Below are positions 16,602 through 25,503 of a stretch of DNA of 32,479 nucleotides, piece by piece; position 1 is the first letter of the stretch; each line of letters begins with the position of its first letter. The translations under genes were made by a program, and so were the position numbers. The stretch is from an uncultured Clostridia bacterium (GTDB lineage Bacteria > Bacillota > Clostridia > Oscillospirales > Ruminococcaceae). Location of the stretch: the NCBI GenBank assembly GCA_944382885.1, contig CALWNT010000188.1, positions 1-32,479 of the forward strand, in the 5' to 3' direction. Below the pieces are notes generated by a model. The model had not been told where the DNA came from. It saw nothing but the letters and a program-made list of their open reading frames with translations, and ran no database searches.

Positions 16602-17504
16602 TTAGCTGTAGGGATTTTCTCTTCCTTTCTTGTCATACCAGGCATTCGGCATTAAAGGCTCAGACTGATAGGTTGCGGAAGCGATGTCAAAGCTCTCTTC
16701 CGTTTCCCCAGGACGAAGCTTTCTTGCCACTACTGCCAAACGTCCGTTTTTGATTTCATAATCACAGGTAGACAGGGTAATATACTGATCGTCTATCGTA
16801 TGGGGAATATCCGTTTGGAAATAGCTTCTCAGATTCACCTGCTCAAAAAAAGCGTCATACTCTTCCTGAGTTGCAAAATCATGGACGTCGTGATAGGCGA
16901 AGGCGGTTTCCGTCGTATCCGCAGCATCCACCATAAACGCCGCCAAAATCACATAGTCAGCTTCTTTATAAAGGGTGTCAAAATGGATGATAGGATGTTC
17001 TTGATAGTAATCCAAAGATTTATATTTTCGGATCGGGGAGAAAAACTCACCGTTATTGGCGCTGTGCCCGTAGATGACGATATTGTCGCTGTTGCCGTCC
17101 TCTGAAATCGTCGCGCGATAGTCGGCAAACACCGTACCTAAACGGTGATAGTTTCCATAAAAATCAGTTTTTAAATATTTTTCATTATCCGTTGTCTGCA
17201 TCACCGGATAGTCGATATCCGTCCCGTCAATCTGCACCCAACCGATAAATTCAGAATTCATAGAATAAAGCTTTAAAAACTTGTCCTGGATATTCTCCGG
17301 AAGTTCATCCCGTTCCGATTCCGGGACGGAGACATTGATTTGCCCTTTCAGTTCGTCCCTGATCTGTCCGGCCTGATAATAGGTATAAAACTGATATCCC
17401 AAAACTCCTCCTGACACCAGAAAGACAACTAGACAAATGGCAATCAGGATATTATAAATCCTTTTTTTCGATTTGGTATTCTTCTGTATTTTTTTTCGTT
17501 TCAT
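16602..17504 (-). CDS. Class B sortase
   Basis: A 300-residue membrane transpeptidase. A lysine-rich start is followed by one membrane span at about 18-37. The catalytic domain has H147 (IYGHSANNGEFF), C247 in TLSTC and R255 (NGRLAVVAR), and the inserted helix region EEYDAFFEQV typical of class B. Such enzymes attach surface proteins or pilins to the wall. No protein with an NPxTG- or LPxTG-like sorting signal is encoded here, so its substrate lies elsewhere or it has a housekeeping role. Start ATG 17504 is preferred over an in-frame TTG at 17516; both have weak ribosome binding sites. It lies 57 bases after cinA and 21 before the SpoIID-like gene. Confidence 0.9.
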   Translation of the reverse strand: MKRKKIQKNTKSKKRIYNILIAICLVVFLVSGGVLGYQFYTYYQAGQIRDELKGQINVSVPESERDELPENIQDKFLKLYSMNSEFIGWVQIDGTDIDYPVMQTTDNEKYLKTDFYGNYHRLGTVFADYRATISEDGNSDNIVIYGHSANNGEFFSPIRKYKSLDYYQEHPIIHFDTLYKEADYVILAAFMVDAADTTETAFAYHDVHDFATQEEYDAFFEQVNLRSYFQTDIPHTIDDQYITLSTCDYEIKNGRLAVVARKLRPGETEESFDIASATYQSEPLMPNAWYDKKGRENPYS

Positions 17505-17562
17505 CTTAATTTCCAACTTAAAAATCCAAATTCATCTGTCCTAATCTGACCCTAATGCGTTT

Positions 17563-18834
17563 TTAAACATTCTGATATTCTTTTTCCGTTTCCTCTGGCT
17601 GCTGGATGGTCAAACGAACCATATTCATAGCGTTTAAACAGGAAAGGGTTCTGATATAAGCCCGTTCGTTCCGGTTCCGGGCAAACTGATACCGTTTGCA
17701 CCAAACCTTACCGTGATGTTCCACCGCAATATAAACTGTTCCCACCGGCTTGCCTTCTACCGCCCCGGTAGGCCCCGCAATCCCAGTAATAGACACGTTG
17801 AAATCCGCGCCGCTCTTTTGGGAAAGTCCCTTTGCCATCTCTACTGCGGTCTGCTCGCTGACTGCACCCCAACGTCTGAGGGTCTCTTCTTTTACCCCCA
17901 GCTCCTGATGCTTGATATGATTGGCATAAGTCACAATCCCCATGTGGAACACTTCAGAAGATCCGGAAATTTCAGTGATCTTCCCCGCCAAAGTACCGCC
18001 GGTGCAGCTCTCCGCGGTGGCGATAGTGAGCTTCTTTTCCCGCAGGAGTTCTACCAAGACCTGTTCCAGGCTGTCTTTATTGATCCCGTAGATATGACTG
18101 CCCAATCTCCGATAGAGCTCTTCTATCATCCCATCGATTGCTTCTTCCGCTACCTTTTCGGAGGAGGCTTTGGCCGTCACCCGAATCAGCACCTCACCGT
18201 CCTTGGCATACAGCGCCACCGTAGGGTTTGAAGAACGTACCAGATCCTCCATCTGAGCTTCCAGCGCCGATTCTCCAATGCCGAATACCCGCAGGCTTTT
18301 CGAGAGGATGGGCTGTTCCATTTTTGCCTGGAAATAAGGCTTTGCCCGCTCTAAAAACATGGGGCGCAGTTCTCTTGGCGGTCCCGGCAGGAGTACTACC
18401 GTTTTGCCATCCTTTTCAATAATGAAGCCGGGAGCTGTCCCCCAGCTGTTCTCTAAAATGACGGAACCCTGTGGCACCATCGCCTGCTTTAAATTATTGT
18501 CGGTCATCTGACGACCGGAACGGAGAAAATATTCCTTGATCTTCTCTCCCACCGATTCGTCATATACACAAGGTACTCCCAAAAGCTCACAGGCCACTTC
18601 TTTAGTAATATCGTCGGTAGTCGGCCCCAGCCCGCCTGTGAGAAAGACTACGTCGCTTCGTTCCAAAGCAGTTTTCAGTATCTGAGTAAAACGGCGGTCG
18701 TTATCCCCTACCGCAGTCTGATAATAGACATTCAGCCCCAATGCCGCCAGTTCCTGAGATAAAAACTGGGAATGGGTGTTGAGGATATCTCCCAAGATAA
18801 TTTCCGTACCGACACAGATGATTTCAGCGTTCAT
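17563..18834 (-). CDS. cinA: CinA family competence/damage-inducible protein (NMN amidohydrolase-type)
   Basis: A 423-residue two-domain protein. The N-terminal half is the molybdopterin-binding-like COG1058 domain (AEIICVGTEIILGDILNTHS, FLTGGLGPTTDDITKEV), which in homologues hydrolyses ADP-ribose. The C-terminal half is the PncC-like nicotinamide mononucleotide deamidase: TIATAESCTGGTLAGKITE, FHMGIVTYANHIKHQEL and SITGIAGPTGAVEGKPVGTV. The combination suggests pyridine nucleotide salvage; in some Gram-positives cinA is also induced with competence. ATG 18834 starts the family's conserved MNAEIICVGTE; an in-frame GTG at 18843 is also possible. It follows thiI by 27 bases. Confidence 0.93.
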   Translation of the reverse strand: MNAEIICVGTEIILGDILNTHSQFLSQELAALGLNVYYQTAVGDNDRRFTQILKTALERSDVVFLTGGLGPTTDDITKEVACELLGVPCVYDESVGEKIKEYFLRSGRQMTDNNLKQAMVPQGSVILENSWGTAPGFIIEKDGKTVVLLPGPPRELRPMFLERAKPYFQAKMEQPILSKSLRVFGIGESALEAQMEDLVRSSNPTVALYAKDGEVLIRVTAKASSEKVAEEAIDGMIEELYRRLGSHIYGINKDSLEQVLVELLREKKLTIATAESCTGGTLAGKITEISGSSEVFHMGIVTYANHIKHQELGVKEETLRRWGAVSEQTAVEMAKGLSQKSGADFNVSITGIAGPTGAVEGKPVGTVYIAVEHHGKVWCKRYQFARNRNERAYIRTLSCLNAMNMVRLTIQQPEETEKEYQNV

Positions 18835-18861
18835 GGCATCCACTTTCTTTCTATCAGTTTA

Positions 18862-20043
18862 TCAGGACAGAGACCGGATCTGTTTCACCTGAGTCTCTTC
18901 TATTGCTTTTTGAAGCAATGGAGCAAAGTCAAAGGCATTCTGTGCTTCCCGCACCTTTTCCACATCGGGTTTGGTTTTCGGATGTCTTGGCGTAAAGACT
19001 GTACAGCAGTCCTCATAAGGAAGGATCGACGTTTCAAAGGTATCTATTTTCCGGGCAATTTCCACAATTTCGTTTTTATCCATTCCAATCAGCGGACGGA
19101 ATACTGGAATGGTGCAGACCTCATCGGTGCAGGCAATGGCGCCGATGGTCTGGCTGGCTACCTGTGCCAAGCTCTCCCCGGTGATAAGGGCTTTCAAGTC
19201 ATTTTTCCGGGCGATCTCCATCGAAATTTCCATCATCAGCCGTCTCATAATAATGGTAAAGTATTCCTCCGGACAATGGTCCCGGATTGCCTCCTGAATT
19301 TCCGTAAAGGGAACGCAGTGGAAATGGATCCTGCCGGAATACTCGCTCACCTTTTCGCAGAGGGTTTCCACCTTCTCTAACGCGCGGTCGCTGGTATAGG
19401 GGGGGCTGACGAAATGAATTGCATGAAGCTCCAATCCCCTTTTGGCCATCATATAGGCCGCCACCGGGCTGTCGATCCCGCCGGAGATCATCACCAGCGC
19501 TTTTCCGCTGGTCCCTACCGGCATCCCCCCGGCGCCGGGAAGCTGATTGGCATGGATATACGCGCCGAAATCCCGAATCTCAATGGTAACGGTGATTTCC
19601 GGATTGTGTACGTCTACCCTTAAATGAGGATAAGCCCGAAGCAACGTGCCGCCCAGTTCCTGCTGAATTTCAGGAGATTTGAGAGGGAACTGTTTGTCCG
19701 ACCGCTTTGCCGTTACTTTGAAGGTTTTGGCATAAGGCAGAATGTCCTCCAGATAGGAAACCGCGTCCCTTTTAATGGTATCCAGTTCCTTTTCAGTCAC
19801 CAGTGCTCTGGTAAAGGCAGCAATCCCGAATATTTTTCCCAGGCGCTCCACCGCTTCGTCAAAATCGATCCCCTCTTCCATCGGCTCGATATACATGGTG
19901 GACTGAGCGCGGGTCACACTGAACTTTCCAAGGCTTTTGAGCCTCCACTTGATGTTCTTTACCAAAGCGTCCTCAAATGTTTTGCGGTTGAGACCCTTTA
20001 AAGCGATCTCCCCGTTTTTAATCATAATTACTTCTTTTTTCAC
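18862..20043 (-). CDS. thiI: tRNA 4-thiouridine synthetase ThiI
   Basis: A 393-residue enzyme that adenylates U8 of tRNA for sulfur transfer, making s4U; it may also serve thiazole synthesis. An N-terminal ferredoxin-like/THUMP part (about 1-165) is followed by the PP-loop ATP pyrophosphatase (SGGIDSP at 187-193) and YEDCCTVFTPRHPKTKP near the end. It lacks the C-terminal rhodanese domain of the Escherichia coli enzyme, as in Bacillus-type short ThiI, where a dedicated cysteine desulfurase delivers sulfur directly. The adjacent desulfurase gene, 45 bases upstream, fits that role. The start codon is GTG at 20043, with GAGGAG upstream. Confidence 0.94.
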   Translation of the reverse strand: MKKEVIMIKNGEIALKGLNRKTFEDALVKNIKWRLKSLGKFSVTRAQSTMYIEPMEEGIDFDEAVERLGKIFGIAAFTRALVTEKELDTIKRDAVSYLEDILPYAKTFKVTAKRSDKQFPLKSPEIQQELGGTLLRAYPHLRVDVHNPEITVTIEIRDFGAYIHANQLPGAGGMPVGTSGKALVMISGGIDSPVAAYMMAKRGLELHAIHFVSPPYTSDRALEKVETLCEKVSEYSGRIHFHCVPFTEIQEAIRDHCPEEYFTIIMRRLMMEISMEIARKNDLKALITGESLAQVASQTIGAIACTDEVCTIPVFRPLIGMDKNEIVEIARKIDTFETSILPYEDCCTVFTPRHPKTKPDVEKVREAQNAFDFAPLLQKAIEETQVKQIRSLS

Positions 20044-20088
20044 TGCTGCTCCTCTTTCAATCTATTTTCATCGAATTGTTTCTTCTCT

Positions 20089-21228
20089 TTATCTAATTTT
20101 GGCAAGGGACTCCATTCCCTGCTTCAGTTTCTCCGCAAATACGGAAAGCTCCTCTTTGGTGGTATCTTTCGAGAAGCTGATCCTAAGAGCGGTGTCGATC
20201 CGTTCCGGACGAAGCCCCAGCGCCGCCAGCACATGGCTTTTTGCTCCCTTGGAGCAAGCCGACCCGCTGGAGACATAAATGCCGTACTGCTCTAAATAAT
20301 GGAGCATGACCTCGGAACGGATTTTCTCCACCGAAATGTTCACAATATAAGGGGCGTCTCCTTCGCGGGAATTCACCGCGATTCCCTCGATTGTTCCCAG
20401 CAGGGAAAGCAAATACGCCTTAAGCTCTTTAAAATGAGCCATTCGCTCTGGAATATCTCCCATTTGTTCCTTGACCGCCGCCGCAAAGCCGGAAACTAAC
20501 GGTACATTATCCGTACCGACACGGACGCCGTTCTGCTGTCCGCCGCCGTAAAACAACGGCACCAGCCGCACGCCTTTCCGGATATACAAAAGCCCTATCC
20601 CCTTTGGGCCGTATACCTTATGCCCGCTGGCGGTAAAGAGATCGATTTTGCTGTTTTTCAGTTTCATTGGGTACCGCAAAAAGCCCTGCACCCCGTCTAC
20701 ATGCATCAGTACCTCCGGATTTTTCCGCTTCACCGCTTTGGCGATCTCCTCTACCGGAAGCACCATTCCTATCTCGTTATTCACCAGCATGGCGCTGACC
20801 AAAATCGTTTTGTCATCCACCGCCTGATCAAAGTCCATAGGCCGATAGCATCCATTCTGATCCGGCGGAAGATAAACCACCTCAAAGCCCTGAGATTCCA
20901 GATATTTTCCGCACTCCAGCACAGAAGCGTGCTCGATGGCGGTCATAATGATTTTATTTCCCCGGCGTTTTCTGGCCAGCGCGCCCCCGATCAAGGCCAT
21001 GTTATTGGATTCGGTGGCGCCGGAAGTGAAATAAACCTCCCCTTCCGCGCAGTTTAACGCCGACGCAAAGGTCTTTTTCGCTTCTGTCAAAAGCTTCTGC
21101 GCCTCAAATCCCTTTCGGTGGAGAGAAGCGGCATTGCCGTAATCCTCTCTCATCGCCGACGTTACCGCATCCACTGCGGCCTCGCATACTCTGGTGGTGG
21201 CGCTGTTATCTAAATAAATTTCCTGCAT
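20089..21228 (-). CDS. Cysteine desulfurase (NifS/IscS family), likely ThiI sulfur donor
   Basis: A 379-residue PLP enzyme that removes sulfur from cysteine as an enzyme-bound persulfide. Visible features are YLDNSATTRV at the N-terminus, TSGATESNN, the histidine of AIEHASVLE, the PLP lysine K204 in SGHKVYGPKG and the persulfide cysteine C325 in SGSACSKG. It is the first gene of the leftward cluster with thiI, cinA, sortase and SpoIID-like, with gaps of only 21-57 bases. No scaffold protein gene is present, so a dedicated role in tRNA thiolation with ThiI is more likely than general Fe-S assembly. Confidence 0.93.
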   Translation of the reverse strand: MQEIYLDNSATTRVCEAAVDAVTSAMREDYGNAASLHRKGFEAQKLLTEAKKTFASALNCAEGEVYFTSGATESNNMALIGGALARKRRGNKIIMTAIEHASVLECGKYLESQGFEVVYLPPDQNGCYRPMDFDQAVDDKTILVSAMLVNNEIGMVLPVEEIAKAVKRKNPEVLMHVDGVQGFLRYPMKLKNSKIDLFTASGHKVYGPKGIGLLYIRKGVRLVPLFYGGGQQNGVRVGTDNVPLVSGFAAAVKEQMGDIPERMAHFKELKAYLLSLLGTIEGIAVNSREGDAPYIVNISVEKIRSEVMLHYLEQYGIYVSSGSACSKGAKSHVLAALGLRPERIDTALRISFSKDTTKEELSVFAEKLKQGMESLAKIR

Positions 21229-21301
21229 CTTTCTACAATCCCTATTCCGGAGCCAAAAACTTTGCTTCTGCCCCCAGTGTCATTTTTCTATAATCAAATT
21301 T

Positions 21302-21307
21302 ATTATA
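21302..21307 (-). promoter_or_regulatory. -10 element of the desulfurase-thiI-cinA-sortase-SpoIID cluster
   Basis: TATAAT preceded directly by TG is read on the minus strand about 75 bases before the desulfurase start. The -35 region (TTTTCT at 17 bases) is poor, so this could be a weak or activator-dependent promoter. Confidence 0.45.
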
Positions 21308-21373
21308 CATGATTTGCCCTAAAAAGAAAAGTTTCGCCGTTCCAAAAATCTGTAAAATCCGGATGGATTCTTG

Positions 21374-21402
21374 GTATATTTTTCTGCCTAGCGTAGATAC
21401 TA
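21374..21402 (+). promoter_or_regulatory. Sigma-G-like sporulation promoter of ypeB
   Basis: GTATA at 21374-21378 matches the sigma-G -35 pattern GHATR. GATACTA at 21396-21402 matches six of seven positions of the -10 pattern CATAMTA. The spacer is 17 bases. The nearest sigma-A reading, TTGGTA with TAGATA, is poorer. YpeB is a forespore product in Bacillus, so this assignment fits the gene. Confidence 0.6.
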
Positions 21403-21451
21403 AGGACAGTATTTTATTTTGAACTATACGATACGCAACCGGAGGGATACT

Positions 21452-22801
21452 ATGAACCTACATCTCAATCGCAGGACGGTGGTCCGCCTGCTGTCCTTTT
21501 CCCTGGCAGTCATCCTGGTGCTGGGGATTCTCGCCTTTCAAAACTTAAAACGCGCTCAAACCGCAGAACGTCAGCTGGAATATCAGTATCTAAAAAGCAT
21601 TGACGATCTGGGGAACTATCTGGAAAATATTGAAGCCGCGCTCACCAAAACCATCTATTCCGGAACCCCCGCCAGCATGACCAGTCTTACCTCTAAGATT
21701 TGGCGAGAGGCCGGCTTTGCCAAAGAGTGTGTTTCCACCCTGCCCATGAGCGAACTGAATCTGGAAAAGACCTATAAATTTCTGTCCCAATTGGGAGACT
21801 ACACTGTCAGCCTGAGTAAAGAGGTGGCCCAAGGGCATCAGCTTACCAAGCAGGAACGGGACAATCTGGTACAGATGAAAGAATACGCCACCAAGTTTTT
21901 ACAGCAGGTGCTGGTCACCCAGGATGGTGTGAGAACCGGCGCTATCTCCTTTCAAGAGGTCAAGCATGATGCAGGGTCTGCTACTGCTGTTTCCGGACAG
22001 GAAAGCTTTTCAGACGGATTTTTAGAAACAGAGGACGGTTTTACTTCCTATCCGACTTTAATTTATGATGGGCCGTTTTCCGATCATATTTTAGAAAAAG
22101 AACCCGAAATGACAAAGAATGCTCAGGAAATCACAAAAGAAGAAGGCAAGAAAATTGCCGCCAAGGCACTGAATACCTCTGTTGACAAAATTGTCGACGA
22201 CACCGACGAAGAAGGCAATATGCCCTCCTATTGCTTTGCAGGACAGGACACCAACCTCGCCGTAACAAAGCAGGGAGGTCTGCTCAGTTATCTGATTCAA
22301 AACAGAGCTGTAGAAACTCAGGACGCTACCCCAGATGAATGCGTAGAGGCCGCCCTCGATTATCTGAATACCCTGGGCATTTCCAATATGAAAAAAACTT
22401 ATTATGAAATCGCGGATAACATCATCACCATCAATTTTGCCGCGCAACAGGGAGACATCACCTGCTACACCGACCTGATTAAGGTATCGGTTGCAATGGA
22501 CAACAAAGAAATTTTAAAATACGACGCCCGTGGTTATATTACCAACCACAAGGAGCGAGAGGATCTGACGGCAGAACTTTCTATTGAGGAAGCCCAGAAA
22601 AGTTTGAGTCCTCTGTTGCGGGTAGAACAGTGCAATCTCACAGTGATTCCTACTTCCGGCCAGAATGAGGTGCTCTGCTACGAATTCAAGTGTCATTCTG
22701 AGGAAGATGAAAATATCCTGGTTTATGTCAACGCCAAAACCGGAGCGGAAGAAAATCTGCTTCTCCTTTCTATCAGTGAAAACGGCACGTTGACCATATA
22801 A
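21452..22801 (+). CDS. ypeB: Germination protein YpeB
   Basis: A 449-residue sporulation protein with an N-terminal membrane segment at about residues 12-31 (VRLLSFSLAVILVLGILAF). The region after it, with YLKSIDDLGNYLENIEAALTK and YKFLSQLGDYTVSLSKEV, is the conserved YpeB N-terminal domain. PepSY-type repeats fill the C-terminal half (for example ITKEEGKKIAAKALN, ATPDECVEAALDYLNTLG and LSIEEAQKSL). In Bacillus, YpeB stabilises and localises the cortex-lytic enzyme SleB in dormant spores. No sleB gene is next to it here. GGAGG at 21441-21445, six bases before ATG 21452, sets the start; an in-frame TTG at 21419 is unlikely. Confidence 0.92.
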   Translation: MNLHLNRRTVVRLLSFSLAVILVLGILAFQNLKRAQTAERQLEYQYLKSIDDLGNYLENIEAALTKTIYSGTPASMTSLTSKIWREAGFAKECVSTLPMSELNLEKTYKFLSQLGDYTVSLSKEVAQGHQLTKQERDNLVQMKEYATKFLQQVLVTQDGVRTGAISFQEVKHDAGSATAVSGQESFSDGFLETEDGFTSYPTLIYDGPFSDHILEKEPEMTKNAQEITKEEGKKIAAKALNTSVDKIVDDTDEEGNMPSYCFAGQDTNLAVTKQGGLLSYLIQNRAVETQDATPDECVEAALDYLNTLGISNMKKTYYEIADNIITINFAAQQGDITCYTDLIKVSVAMDNKEILKYDARGYITNHKEREDLTAELSIEEAQKSLSPLLRVEQCNLTVIPTSGQNEVLCYEFKCHSEEDENILVYVNAKTGAEENLLLLSISENGTLTI

Positions 22802-22817
22802 CTCCCCTTTTTTCATT

Positions 22818-22854
22818 CAAAAGCCGTGCTGAAATTCTTCCAGCACGGCTTTTG
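22818..22854. terminator. Bidirectional terminator between ypeB and the DUF3825-like gene
   Basis: CAAAAGCCGTGCTG (22818-22831) and its perfect complement at 22841-22854 form a 14-bp stem with a 9-base loop; the stem ends in TTTT on both strands. It separates two convergent genes. Confidence 0.8.
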
Positions 22855-22950
22855 CTCTGTAAATTCTGATTTTTTCGGACATCAAACCCTCTGGCGTCGA
22901 TCCCTTTCTTTATGCGGGGAGACTCCCAAGAATACCATCCGTTGTATGTC

Positions 22951-25503
22951 TTATTCTTCCTCTTCGTCGTCATCGTCGCCGCCGATATTTTTGGTATCCA
23001 GCCATTCGCTGTTGGGGCGGCAAAGCAGCCTTCCATCCAGATAAGCCTGCTGCAGAGTCAATATAGTCTGTCCCTGGTAGTTGCCCGAACGGGTCGGCTC
23101 TACTACCAGCGCAATATCTGCCTGTCCATCGTCCCGCAGAGAAAGGGGAAGCATCAGGCTCATCACATTTCTGGTTGGGAAAAAGCAGGGAATCGCGGTT
23201 TTAAAATTCCACCGAACCTGTTTTCTTGCCAAATCTACCGCATCCTCCAAACGATTGCGCAGACGATTAAACAGCCGGGGAGTATCCGCAATCAAATCAC
23301 TGAATTCCCGATACCGTTTTTTTCTCATCGTTCGGTCGGAAGCCTGTTCAATCCGGTCAATACACTCCAGCGCATCTTTCATGCCGTAACACTCTTCCCG
23401 CAGGAATCCAAGAGGAAACCGGGAAATATTGTCCAGGAGAATATGCTCATAATCGGTATGAAGCTCTTTCTCCAAATCGAAAAGCAAGTCTTCTTTCTTC
23501 TCAAAATAAGAGGCCGGCTGAGGAAGAGGGCTAAAATAATCTACCAGTCGTTTCCCTACGCCTCTTCCCGCGGCAGTACAAAATTCCAGAAAACGCCATT
23601 TGGTAGAATAACCCGCGTCATCGCTGGATTCAAAACAGGCGTAAATATCGTCGTAATGAGGGGTGACTAAGCCTGTGTTAAAGGCGGCAAACCGTTCGTC
23701 GTCTGAAATACAGACCTTATCCTCTAACTGAAGGCGATAGAAGGTATACTGGATATACTTCTGTAAAATATAATACCGTTTCCCGGTGCTGTTTTCGAAA
23801 TCCCAAGGTTCTGCGAGCGCCTTTTTCGCCAATTCTCCCAAAAAGGAGTTCCAGGAACCCAAAAAGGCAAACTGCTCCAGCATTCTTCCCGGTGTTGCAG
23901 TATTCTGACCGGAATGATACTTCGTTCCGGCAAAATTCAGATACCAAGGGTATTCTCCAAAATCGGTCCGTTTGATGGACACAATCACAATTCCTCCATA
24001 GGCGGACGGCGCGTCCACCTCAAAGGTATAGCCATCGTTCTGACAGAAAAAGTCTCCGTTTTGTCTGGCTTTCTCATAGCTTTTTTTCAGCATCTCCATA
24101 ATTTCAGCGGAAGGCTCCCCTTCCGTCCCGGTAATCGCCAGAGTCAGTTTAAACAGCGTTTTCGGAACCATCTGAACATAGCCATCTAATGAAGGTGGGA
24201 GCTTTGCGATTTCCCCCAAAGCGGAGGACTTTTTCTCAGATACTGCTTTCTGTTCCGACGCAGTCGAGGGCAGTCCATCCCAAACAGGAACGTCGTGTAA
24301 CGTAACCAGTGTCTGCTGAACGCCACCCAGAACGGCATCCTCCAGGGTCATGAATTCCACAAGCTGCTGCAAGAGCTGCTTCATCTTGGACACACCGTAA
24401 CGCTCCCTGGTATGCCCGGCGTCATTCATCGCTTTGCTCACCGCAGCCATATGAAGCTTTTCCTCTTTGGGAAGGACTTCGCTCAAATCCTCATAAATCT
24501 GCCGCTTATCCTCTCCGCTCAACAGAGAGGAGGTCACACCGGACTTCCGGGTGGTGTCCTGAGGGACTTCCGGAGAAAGAGTTTCCAGCGTCGTCTCCCT
24601 TTCTTTCATCGCAAAGCTGAAATGCCAAGGATTCCCGGAATGCTGATACCAGCTCTTTTTTAAATAGACAACTGCCTGGTCGGTCTCAAAGCTCATTTGA
24701 TCTGAAGTCACCATAAGCTTTCCTTCCGCCTTAGCCCGGTCATATGCTTCACTGAGGGAACGGTAAACCTGCTTGGCATCAATTCCGGTCATAGCAGCGT
24801 AGGCAGCCAGAGTCTTTACCGGCGTATTCACCAGGGAAGCAAATTCCGACTCTATCCATCCGCCGCTCTCCTCTTTTTCTTCCTGAGCGGACTTCCCCTC
24901 CTGAAATTCCTGTTCTTCGTTTGTAATGTCCGGCTGTTCCGCTTTTTTGAGGGTAAATCCCAGCTGCCAGGGTTTTCCTTCCAGTTCCAGCGTATGTGTT
25001 AGGGAGATATACGCTAAATCCGTTTCATACCCCATCCGATTTGCCTCTACCTGTAAAGTGCCGTTTGCTTTCGCCTGTTCGTAAGCCTGTGAGAAGTAAG
25101 GCCTTACCTCCTCCTTGGATAAGCCGGTCTGTTTTATAAATTCCGCTTCCTTCTGGGGAGATAATTCTACCAAGCGATAAAAATCATCTTCCTGAGCAGA
25201 CTTGCGCTGTTTTCGGATAGAATCCTTTTTTTCTTTCGACTCTTTTTCTCTTGATTTCTTTTCTTTCCATGGATGCAAAATAATTTCCTGCTGAGGGTTT
25301 GTCCCGCAGAGAATCTCTCTCATGGACAAAAACTCTGCCAAATCATAAAACATCAGCTTCACTTTTTTATAACCGTAATCTTTGCTTTTCACCCCCTGCT
25401 GAGACAAATAGAGGGCTACTTTCGCCAAAGGCTGCGGTTCCTCAAAGGGGAATTTTTCAGATAAAAGCTGATAAAGCTGTTTTTTATTCTCTTGTGTTAA
25501 CAA
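22951..25503 (-). CDS. Modular 850-aa protein with a C-terminal DUF3825-like domain and LOTUS/winged-helix-like repeats
   Basis: A large, highly charged cytoplasmic protein. Two copies of a winged-helix or OST-HTH/LOTUS-like unit lie at about residues 5-79 and 331-408; they align without gaps, with 20 of the first 62 positions identical. Three copies of a second module lie at about 108-187, 221-300 and 432-527, each with a Y-x-x-A-K/R-x-x-G segment, a Y/F-E-T/V-D turn and a P-W-x-x-x-F end. Residues about 545-836 match my recollection of DUF3825 (CTAAGRGVGKRLVDYFSPLP, then VVEPTRSGNYQGQTILTLQQ). The tail is GGDDDDEEEE. LOTUS-type domains bind RNA in homologues, so an RNA-related role is inferred. 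The start is TTG at 25503 with AGGAGG ten bases upstream; the frame has a stop before any ATG. It has no operon partner. Confidence 0.7.
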   Translation of the reverse strand: MLTQENKKQLYQLLSEKFPFEEPQPLAKVALYLSQQGVKSKDYGYKKVKLMFYDLAEFLSMREILCGTNPQQEIILHPWKEKKSREKESKEKKDSIRKQRKSAQEDDFYRLVELSPQKEAEFIKQTGLSKEEVRPYFSQAYEQAKANGTLQVEANRMGYETDLAYISLTHTLELEGKPWQLGFTLKKAEQPDITNEEQEFQEGKSAQEEKEESGGWIESEFASLVNTPVKTLAAYAAMTGIDAKQVYRSLSEAYDRAKAEGKLMVTSDQMSFETDQAVVYLKKSWYQHSGNPWHFSFAMKERETTLETLSPEVPQDTTRKSGVTSSLLSGEDKRQIYEDLSEVLPKEEKLHMAAVSKAMNDAGHTRERYGVSKMKQLLQQLVEFMTLEDAVLGGVQQTLVTLHDVPVWDGLPSTASEQKAVSEKKSSALGEIAKLPPSLDGYVQMVPKTLFKLTLAITGTEGEPSAEIMEMLKKSYEKARQNGDFFCQNDGYTFEVDAPSAYGGIVIVSIKRTDFGEYPWYLNFAGTKYHSGQNTATPGRMLEQFAFLGSWNSFLGELAKKALAEPWDFENSTGKRYYILQKYIQYTFYRLQLEDKVCISDDERFAAFNTGLVTPHYDDIYACFESSDDAGYSTKWRFLEFCTAAGRGVGKRLVDYFSPLPQPASYFEKKEDLLFDLEKELHTDYEHILLDNISRFPLGFLREECYGMKDALECIDRIEQASDRTMRKKRYREFSDLIADTPRLFNRLRNRLEDAVDLARKQVRWNFKTAIPCFFPTRNVMSLMLPLSLRDDGQADIALVVEPTRSGNYQGQTILTLQQAYLDGRLLCRPNSEWLDTKNIGGDDDDEEEE

